Below, piece after piece: positions 55,931-64,000 of a stretch of 64,000 nt of DNA. This DNA comes from Aquarana catesbeiana (lineage: Eukaryota > Chordata > Amphibia > Anura > Ranidae). The position numbers were made by a program, and so were the translations under genes. The stretch lies in contig NC_133327.1 of NCBI RefSeq assembly GCF_042186555.1, forward strand, positions 53,876,408 through 53,940,407. The letters are read 5' to 3'. The notes below the pieces were generated by a model that ran no database searches, was not told where the DNA came from, and saw only the letters and a list, made by a program, of their open reading frames with translations. Position 1 is the stretch's first letter. Each line of letters starts with the position of its first letter.

Positions 55931-57061
55931 TTTTTTGGCCGGAGAGGGAGGGACCAGATGTGGATTCTGCGTTGGAGCCGAGGCTGATTCCCTGAAGCCT
56001 GTGCACCTCCCCCCTGGGATGGCCGACTAGAGAAGGGCCGTTCCGTGTCTCCTGTCCTGGCCGGCACCCCCCCTACCCCCCTGCCCGCTAGCCTGTCATC
56101 CAGATGATCCCGCTGCGGGCTCCATAGCAGCAATTGTTGCCATGACGGGCAGAAGATCCCCCTCCTCCAGAGCGTTGGGCGTGCACCTGTCTACTCGTGC
56201 TTCCAGCAAACTGGGAGAGCCACACAGAACTACAGAGCACGGAGCTTTAGATCCAGCTGACAGGACACGACGCTTGAGGCTGGGAGCACACAGTAGCTGA
56301 GGAAAGAGGGAGAAGGTTGCTCGTGATGGGATGCCCAAAACCGCAAGTAACACTGTCACTGATAAGCATGCTAAGGGACCAAATGCTAAAGCTGTTGCAG
56401 TAAGGTGTGGTGAATATGAATCTGACTGATATAGACGTGTGATGTATGGTTAATCCAGGATACCAAATCGTTAGACATATGTTCAGAAGACCACAGATTT
56501 CCCTACTGAAACGCAGATATGGTGATCATAAAGTAAATTGGGTGATAACACAATAACGCTAACTAGATATACCTGCCACAAAAAAGGTGACTATTTAAAC
56601 TGTGCTGGGAAAATCAAGATCATATAATAAAAACAAAATAAAAAAAGGGGGAGAGAAAAGAGTAAAGGTGCTTTTTTAGCAACATAGAGAATTGTTTACA
56701 CCGGAAAACACAGAGACTAGTGCACTCTCGCAAACAGCGAGACTGGCTTATATCTGAAAACTTGTCCTCCTCAGGTAGAGGTGTATAGAGACAACAAAAA
56801 TTGATGTATGTATAGACTTGCTGACACTAGTGGATGCTCATTGGTCAGTTTCACTCACGTAGAGCCCAAAACAAAGTAGTTTGACGGCACAGAGGTCCTA
56901 CAAGGAGGAGGAGACTGAATCGTGAGGTACCTGGTTGAACTATCTCAACTGAAGCGCCCGTACTAAAGAGAAATGAGAGGTAAATCAGTGAAGGGGGCTA
57001 CAGGGAACCCCCCCCCCAACCTCCCAGGTTAAGCGCAAGCCCAGGAACTATTAAAAAATAT

Positions 57062-58062
57062 ATGGTACAAGAAGGGAGCAAAGAAAGCCCGGGCAAACAA
57101 GTGGCTGCCAAAAACAAAACAACAGAGGGAACCCAAAAGACTGGCACAAGAAGACAGTTTGAAGATGCAGATACCAGCCTAGCGGGTAGTGAGGTACCCG
57201 TGGCAGCAGAGGAAGAGGCCAGAATGAAACCCAAACAAAAAAAACAGCTTCCAACCGAGAGTGAAATGGCAGAAATGTTTGCAAGACTAGAAATATTTAT
57301 AAAGGGAGAAATAGCAACCCTGCATGAAGATATGAATCATATTGTAAAAAGGGTGGAAGACATTATAGTCAGGTTGGACTCGCAGGGAGAGGAGATTAAA
57401 AAACTTAAGGCACAGCTAAATGAGATGCAGAAAGATCAGATACATATATTATACAAAATTGAAGATCAAGAGAACCGGAACAGAAGGAAAAATCTGAGGA
57501 TTAGAGGTCTCCCGGAGATACAAGGAGAAAAGGAGGAACTGCAGGAGACAATGGACAAAATCTTTGGGCATATGGTAAAGAGCAACTAGTAAAATCCAGT
57601 TTGAAAGAATACATCGGATTAGAAAACCTGCTGAGATTGCTGGGAATGCTCCAAGAGATATCACTGCAAGATTCCATAATTACCAAGATAAAGAACAGAT
57701 TAGGGTATGCCTGAAAAATAATCTACTGGCGATATACGGAGAGACAACACTGCAGGTCTTCCCAGACCTAGCAGCTGAGACCTTGGCCAGAAGCAGAATC
57801 CTGCAGCCCCTGCTGATCCAGCTTAAAGCACATAATGTCCAATACACATGAGGTTTTCCTGCTTGCTTAACAGGACGCAAAGAAGGCTGCTCCGCAGTGT
57901 TAAGGTTCCCAGAGGATACACCAAAATTCTGTAATCGCTTAAATGTGCCATTAATAGAAATCCCGGGCTGGTGGGAAAGAACTGAAAATATAGGCGGTCA
58001 TGAAATATCGCAAGCATGGCAACCTGTCCTCAAACCGAAAAGACCAGAAGGGAGGAAGATGT
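57062..58062 (+). pseudogene. L1 ORF1 RNA-binding protein
   Basis: 57,062-57,589 is open: a basic/acidic N-terminus, then a long coiled coil (MAEMFARLEIFIKGEIATLH through LKAQLNEMQKD), then NRRKNLRIRGLPE, the start of the RRM typical of L1 ORF1 proteins. After a frameshift at about 57,585 the RRM and C-terminal domain continue (ERIHRIRKP, RDITARFHNYQDKEQI, RSRILQPLL) with one stop near 57,850. The protein normally trimerises and coats LINE RNA. Confidence 0.75.
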
Positions 58063-58119
58063 AAAAGATCAAGGACTTTGTACATTAGTTCAGAGACGTA
58101 AAAGTGTACCTGAAGAGGC

Positions 58120-58420
58120 TGGAGGGAGGGAGCTGTGGGTTGGTGTGGGGGGTGGGCGGGAGGGGGGGCTGAGGGTGAGGGGAACGGGCAGGGGAACCCC
58201 CAATAAAAATTTGGGGGGAAATAGCGGCTCTGATGGTGGCCAGGCCGAGTTCAACCTCTAGGGGACTAACCGTGGGACCAGGAGGAGAAAGTGGGGCCTG
58301 GGTTGGTTGGGTCATGGGGAGACCTTTTTACCCCAAATGGGAGGGTAGGGATGAAGGAGGGGGGGAGGGAGGGGGAGGAGGTGGGGATTGTGGTGGGAGG
58401 GGGGGAGATGGGGCAGAGCA
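58120..58420 (+). other. G-rich spacer between L1 ORF1 and ORF2
   Basis: Many runs of three or more G on the sense strand (for example 58,345-58,410), compatible with G-quadruplexes. No coding sequence. Confidence 0.6.
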
Positions 58421-58493
58421 GAGCATTCACTATATCGACTCCTACTCCTTCAGCTGGCTTGGATCTGTAAATCCTCTCCTACTGTAAAAAAAG

Positions 58494-59280
58494 ATGTCTC
58501 GCTTAAATTTAATTTCATATAATGTAAGAGGCCTGAAATCCCCCATAAAACGTGCTAATATAATGGGTGAACTGAAATTCTTGAAAGCAGAGGTGGTTTT
58601 GCTACAGGAGACTCACCTTTTTCTTGGTAAGAGTAAAAAAATTTTTTCTAAGGATTTCCCAATTTGGTACTATGGAGACTCTCTGACTAGTGGCGCAAAA
58701 GGAGTCGCTATAGGGTTTGCCAAGGAAGTAAGGTTTAAGCTAGAAGAGAGAATGACCGACCCAGAGGAGCACTATCTTTTTCTAAGAGGTAAATTAAATG
58801 GATTAGAATGCTCACTGGCAAATATATAAGGCCCGAATAAGAACTCAAATAGATATCTATTGGGAGTTCTGGTGAACTTTGAGGAATTTAAGAAGGGGGG
58901 GCCATAATAGCAGGAGATTTTAATCTCTGTCTGGAACCAGGGAAAGATAGTACGTCCCATGCACGGGGGACGGGTGTGGTATGGATGAATAAATTGAAAA
59001 AGAAGCTGCATCAGTATCAACTTGTAGATGTATGGAGGATGCAACATAATAATGTAAGAGATTACACATTCTACTCCCCGCGCATGCGACGTACTCGAGA
59101 CTAGATTTTTTTCTAGTTGAGCACTGGTTACTTGAGGAGGCTATTGGTACAAATATTGGAACAATGACCTTCTCAGACCATGCGCCTGTGAGTCTACAAC
59201 TGAAAATAGGGGAGCGTCAAAATCAGGGTAATAGTTGGAGACTAAATGAGGACCTTCTTCATGGCAAAGAAGTTGATAAG
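58494..59280 (+). pseudogene. L1 ORF2, endonuclease domain
   Basis: Starts MSRLNLISYNVRGL. SYNVRGL, VVLLQETHL (catalytic Glu) and later GDFNL-like, RDYTFYSP and SDHAPV-like segments are the AP-endonuclease blocks. They are spread over several frames after a stop near 58,827. Inactive. Confidence 0.7.
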
Positions 59281-59289
59281 TGAATCAAA

Positions 59290-60727
59290 GAAGAGCTAGA
59301 ACTGTACTTTAAAATAAATGTGCCAGGCGAGCTATCAGAAGCCACAGTTTGGGAGGCTCATCAAGCGTATATCAGAGGCATTTTAATGATGGTGGGATCT
59401 GAGAAAAAAAAAATAAATGAGAAAGATAAGCTATCCCTGACAAAAGAAATCTATGATTTAGAACAACAACATAAGAAAATGGGTGATGGGGAGGTTTTGG
59501 CAAGGTTATTTAGGAAAAGAGAGGCTATGCGGGACCTAGTGGAACAAGAAACCCGTAAGGTATACAACCTTATGAAAAAAGAAAGATACATAGATCGAAA
59601 TAAACCGGGCAAATTTCTGGCAAAGGCTCTGAGAAAAAAGAAAAATACCAACTATATTGAAAAAATAAAAACAATGACAGGGGATATCAGACATAAAAAT
59701 AGAGACATTGCGACAATATTTCAAGAGTACTACGGGGGGTTATATGCAATTAACAAAAATGATACACAAGAGGTGAAGGAAAAAAATGAGAGAAAATAAA
59801 AGATTATTTAAAATATATCCAATTATCTAAAATTGTGGAAACTGAACAGAGTGTTTTAGAAGCACTCCAGGAAACACCAGTGGGCAAAAAGCCCTGACCC
59901 CGATGGGTTGACAGTTCTATATTATAAAAAATACCAGGATCAATGAATTCCCGAAATGTGCTCTTATATGAACGGGATTGGGGATAAATGGGAGATGAGG
60001 AGGGAAGCACTGGAAGCCAACATTGTCATTATTCTGAAAGAAGGTAAGGACAGTATGCTTTGCTCCAGCTACAGGCCCATATCTCTCCTAAATGTAGATA
60101 CGAAATTATTTGCCAAAGTGCTAGCTGAAAGATTGAAACAGATAATTAATGAGATCATACACCCAGATCAGGTTGGGTTCATACCAGGAAGAGGAGGGCG
60201 AGATAACGGTATCAAAACACTATTGGCAGTGCAGAAAATCAAAGATGGTGGAGCCCCAGGACTACTCCTGTCAATCGACGCTGAAAAAGCGTTTGACAGA
60301 GTGGACTGGGGCTTCATGATGTGCACGTTGGAGGAGATTGGACTTGGGGACAGAATCCTCAGATGGATAAAGGAACTATACTCCCAACCCACAGCGAGAG
60401 TGAAGGTAAGCAGCTTACTCTCTGAGCCATTTGAAATGTTCAATGGCACAAGACAGGGGTGCCCACTTTCCCCATTGTTATTTGTGCTGGCCCTTGAACC
60501 CCTCCTTTCTAAGATAAGGCAAAACCCGGATATTAGTGGGTTAAAAATTGGCAAAGATGTGTATAAATTTGCTGCCTTCGCGGACAACATTTTATTTTAT
60601 GTCACTCGCCCGAGGATTACCCTCCCGAATCTGATATCTACCCTAACAGAATACGGGAAGTTCTCTAATTTTAAGGTCAACCTGGCCAAATTGGAAACGT
60701 TAGACATTAATAAAAGCAAACTTAGAG
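59290..60727 (+). pseudogene. L1 ORF2, reverse transcriptase domain
   Basis: A linker (59,320-59,799) is followed by RT blocks from 59,956: SSYRPISLLNVDTKLFAKVL, DQVGFIPGRGGRDN, LLSIDAEKAFDRVDW, NGTRQGCPLSPLLFVLALEP and FAAFADNILFYV. The catalytic FADD is FADN (AAC at 60,586-60,588). A stop near 59,800 and a bad joint at 59,945 also break it. The reading ends in Harbinger-like sequence at 60,728. Confidence 0.8.
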
Positions 60728-60959
60728 AAAACAGATACGAACTGACTACACGCACTGAAAACCAGTTACAAACCCACAAGCACAAACTGAAGAGCAGTAA
60801 CAATCGGAAAAGCACAAGTCTGAAAAGCGCAAATCGTCTCTCACCAAACTTCTACTAACATGAGATAAACACGAGATTAGCAGAAGGAGCCCAAAGGGTG
60901 GCGCACTGGGTATTGATCTTCTGTTTTCTAGTTCCGTCGTACGTGTTGTACGTCACCAC
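60728..60959. mobile_element. Harbinger subterminal fragment
   Basis: Matches 34,190-34,420 (ACGAACTGACTACACGCACT, AAAGCACAAG.CTGAAAAG, CCCAAAGGGTGGCGCACTG, GTGTTGTACGTCA) in the same orientation. The terminal TIR itself is missing, cut by the hAT at 60,960. Confidence 0.7.
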
Positions 60960-62510
60960 TAGGGATGAGCTTCGAGTTCGAGTCGAACTCATGTTCAACT
61001 CGAACATCGGCTGTTCACCAGTTCGACGAACAGCGAACAATTTGGGATGTTCGCGGCAAATTCGAAAGCCGCGGAACACCCTTTAAAAGTCTATGGGAGA
61101 AATCAAAAGTGCTAATTTTAAAGGCTTATATGCATGGTATTGTCATAAAAAGTGTTTGGGGACCTGGGTCCTGCCCCAGGGGACATGGATCAATGCAAAA
61201 AAAAGATTTAAAAACGGTCGTTTTTTCGGGAGCAGTGATTTTAATAGTGCTTAAAGTCAAACAATAAAAGTGTAATATCCCTTTAAATTTCGTACCTGGG
61301 GGGGTGACTATAGTATGTCTGTAAAGGGGCGCATGTTTCCCATGTTTAGAACAGTCTGACAGCAAAATGACATTTCAAAGAAAAAAAAGTCATTTAAAAC
61401 TACTCGCGGCTATTAATGAATTGCCGGTCCAACAATACACATAAAAGTTCATTGATAAAAACGGCATAGGAATTCCCCACAGGGGAACCCCGAATCAAAA
61501 TTTTTAAAAAAAATGACGTAGGGGGTCCCCCTAAATTCCATACCAGGCCCTTCAGGTCTGGTATGGATTTTAAGGGGAACCCCGCGGCAACATTTTTTAA
61601 AAAAATGGCATGGGGTACCCCCAAAAATCCATACCAGACCCTTATCCGAGCATGCAACCTGGCAGGCTGCAGGAAAAGAGGGGGGGGCGAGAGAGCGCCC
61701 CCCCCTCCTGAACTGTACCAGGCCACATGCCCTTAACATTGGGAGGGTGCTTTGGGGGTAGCCCCCCAAAACACCTTGTCCCCATGTTGATGGGGACAAG
61801 GGCCTCATCCCCACAACCCTTGGCCGGTGGTTGTGGGGGTCTGCGGGCGGGGGGCTTATCGGAATCTAACAAGGGGACCCCCAGATCCCAGCCCTCCCCC
61901 CTGTGTGAAATGGTAAGGGGGTACAAAAGTACCCCTACCATTTCACAAAAAAAATTTCAAAAATTTTAAAAATTACAAGAGACAGTTTTTGACAATTCCT
62001 TTATTTAAATGCTTCTTCTTTCTTCTATCTTCTTTCTTCTGTCTTCTATCTTCCTTCGGTTTCTTCCTCCATCTTCTTCTTCTTCTGGTTCTTGTTCTTC
62101 TGGTTCTTCTTGTTCTTCTGGTTCTTCATCCGGTTTTCTCGTCCGGCATCTTCCTCAGCAGCGCCTTCTTCACTTCATCTTCTTTCCTCGGGCCGCTCTG
62201 CATCCACGATTGGACGGGAGGCTCCCGCTGTGTGACACTTCTCCTTATCTGACAGTTCTTAAATAACGGAGGGAGGGTGACCTCCCCCCCTGGCGCACAG
62301 GGACTTCCCTGTGGCATTCCCCGTGACGTCAGAGGGGGGCAGGATCACCCTGCCAGGTTGCTTGCTCGGATAAGGGTCTGGCATGGATTTTTGGGGGTAC
62401 CCCACACCATTTTTTTTTATTTTGGCGCGGGGTTCCCCTTAAAATCCATACCAGACCTGAAGGGCCTGGTATGGAATTTAGTGGGACCCCCCACGTCATT
62501 TTTTTTTTTT
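60960..62510. mobile_element. Palindromic non-autonomous hAT, right end missing
   Basis: Starts TAGGGATGAGCTTCGAG, same arms as 45,178. The centre is near 62,300-62,350 and part of the right arm follows, ending in the T-run at 62,500-62,512, where the L1 begins. Confidence 0.75.
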
Positions 62511-64000
62511 TGTTTATTTATGTAAAGAACCCGGCCCACATGGACCAACAAGTTACAGAGTACCACATGTACCACATAACATTACAGAGTGTCAAGACTC
62601 AATACAACATGCGTAACAGTTACAAATTTCCATTAATCCCTTTATCAAAGCGGTACATAGCATGGTAGTTCTCGTTACTTCAAAGGATGTAAATTCTTTG
62701 TTAATGCGGTGGTTTTATGGAGTAATACTGTCCACGGGGTCGGTCCTCATTTCCTTATAAAAGAATTTAGCAGAGGTATGAAGGAGAGAGTGAAAAAAGT
62801 AGTAGAAAGAGGGGGGTGGGGGGAAGGAGGGGAGGGAACAAGGGATTGAAAGGAGGGGGGGGATTGTCTGGTGTTCTAAAATTACAGTGGGTCCTATTGC
62901 TACTAGTGAGGTATCAGCTTTATGCTATTGATTGTACGTTTATGGGACACCGTCAGTTCTTCTCAGTGCTTGGCCTGCAGACAGGTATATAGACATAGTC
63001 CACAGCTGCCAGGTTTTAGAGAATGTTTCTTCTCTGTGTTGTGCTGTAAGAATAAGGTCTTCCATTTTTCTTATTTCTTCCACTTTCTCCAGTGGGAGGG
63101 TGGATTTCCAGCAAAGCGGAATGCAGGCCTTAGCCGCATCCAATAAGTGGCGTACCACTTTTTGTAAACTCTGTCAGGGGTGTCCGTAGCATACAACAAA
63201 AAGAGTGCCGGGTCATCGGTTACTATCCTGTCAGTGAAAAGCTGCACAGTTTCCCGAACCACTTTCCAGAAGTGTGTCAGTTTGGGGCACGTCCAAAAAA
63301 TGTGTAAGAGAGTTCCCTTTTCCCCCTGACAACGCCAGCACAAATCTGACATTGTAGGGAAAAATGTATGCAGTAATGTTGGGGTTCTGTACCATCCGGA
63401 AAGTATTTTATAACTTGTTTCTTGGATCTTGGCGCAAATGGAAAATTTATGCGTGAATCTAAGTATGTGCTGCCTCTTTGTGGTGGTGAACCTGGAATCT
63501 AAATCTGTTTCCCATTTCAGCAGTCCTGGGGGTACAAAGTCCATGGGGGGTGTATTCAGGAGGTTGTAGGCCAGCGATAGCGTGTGTGGTAGAGCTCCCG
63601 TATCTGTACATAGTACTTCTAGGGTTGTGAGCATTTGGTTGCTATCCGCGGGGGGTGGGATAGAGTTGAAAAAGTGACTCAACTGGAGTGTCCGCATGAA
63701 GTCTAATCGGTATAAGCCATTGGGGTCAGAGAGTTCTCTGTGTGTTCTCCACTGTCCTCCGGTGCTAAAGTGGGATGCTAGATGTAGACCAGCCTCACCT
63801 AATTTCCGGAAGATTCCGTCTTCCAATCCCGGTGTGAACAGAGGATTACCTATGATGGGATATAGAGATGAGTTCTGGGATGAGAGGGCCGTCTGGGAAA
63901 TGAGTTGTGAACATATTCGTGCCAAGTTACCTATCAATGGATGTCGTTTAAGTTCTGTTGGTATGCCCTGGTAACACCATGGTGTGCCACCCAATGGAAT
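62511..64000 (-). mobile_element. L1-type LINE, 3' part
   Basis: The 3' end lies on the left, joined to the T-run of the hAT palindrome (A tail on the minus strand). 62,511-63,070 is 3' UTR with a G-rich plus strand at 62,790-62,860. ORF2 continues beyond the window edge. Confidence 0.75.
63071..63994 (-). CDS. L1 ORF2 C-terminal domain, partial
   Basis: A 307-codon open frame running to the window edge. The region CAKIQETSYKILSGWYRTPT and then SDLCWRCQGEKGTLLHIFWT is the conserved post-RT segment with the Cys-rich knuckle of L1-clade ORF2. It ends in WRKWKK and a stop. The frame is undamaged over this length, so this copy is younger than the other L1 pieces here. The first Met is not a true start. 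Confidence 0.8.
   Translation of the reverse strand: MGGTPWCYQGIPTELKRHPLIGNLARICSQLISQTALSSQNSSLYPIIGNPLFTPGLEDGIFRKLGEAGLHLASHFSTGGQWRTHRELSDPNGLYRLDFMRTLQLSHFFNSIPPPADSNQMLTTLEVLCTDTGALPHTLSLAYNLLNTPPMDFVPPGLLKWETDLDSRFTTTKRQHILRFTHKFSICAKIQETSYKILSGWYRTPTLLHTFFPTMSDLCWRCQGEKGTLLHIFWTCPKLTHFWKVVRETVQLFTDRIVTDDPALFLLYATDTPDRVYKKWYATYWMRLRPAFRFAGNPPSHWRKWKK

Larger units (their letters stand above)
55940..60727 (+). mobile_element. L1-type LINE, 3' truncated
   Basis: 5' UTR-like GC-rich region, ORF1 (57,062-58,062), a G-rich spacer and ORF2 with endonuclease and RT (58,494-60,727). It ends abruptly where Harbinger-type sequence begins. Several frameshifts and an RT active-site change. The 5' boundary is approximate. 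Confidence 0.75.

Overview
The window looks like vertebrate nuclear DNA, most likely from a frog (an inference). The mix of repeats fits an anuran: a DIRS retroelement, L1/Tx1-type LINEs, PIF/Harbinger and hAT DNA transposons with many short derivatives, a V-SINE, an endogenous retrovirus remnant and a hammerhead-ribozyme retroelement. Gene density is very low. The one host gene I can support is a secreted F-type lectin (fucolectin) in three coding exons between 38,919 and 43,957. Its fucose-binding motif is intact and its introns are filled with old repeats.

Layout. 1-2,369: right part of Harbinger element A, with a MADF-domain gene. 2,373-2,870: L1 fragment. 2,880-4,365: palindromic repeat. 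6,149-10,430: decayed L1 carrying two Harbinger MITEs, a V-SINE and another insertion. 11,150-14,923: DIRS element (gag, RT, RNase H, stub of the recombinase, terminal repeats). 15,096-34,538: Harbinger element B, broken up by younger insertions. Most of these still have exact target-site duplications. 34,542-38,800: MITEs and AT-rich DNA. 38,919-44,071: the lectin gene. 44,624-47,595: a MITE, then a LINE 3' end with a hAT palindrome inside it. 48,000-50,000: tandem and dispersed repeats and a Tc1 fragment. 50,240-54,900: retroviral pol/LTR remnant on the minus strand, split by a 2.5-kb hAT element that carries a 1.3-kb minisatellite. 55,940-60,727: L1 on the plus strand (ORF1, endonuclease, RT). 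60,728-62,510: Harbinger end fragment and a hAT palindrome. 62,511-64,000: 3' part of another L1 on the minus strand.

How it fits together. Two DNA-transposon families explain much of the window. Harbinger B has three genes: a MADF protein and a Myb/SANT protein expressed divergently from a roughly 300-bp promoter, and a HARBI1-type transposase. Its TIR (TGCCGCGTACASACG) and 3-bp TWA target duplications match the MITEs at 6,325, 9,177 and 44,624. The second family is hAT. An 8.1-kb element with a ZBED-like transposase (24,537-32,674, duplication AACAAGAA) has the same two termini as the giant palindromes at 15,142, 45,178 and 60,960. It is therefore the likely source of the transposase that moved them. 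All transposon genes seen here carry frameshifts, stops or active-site changes.
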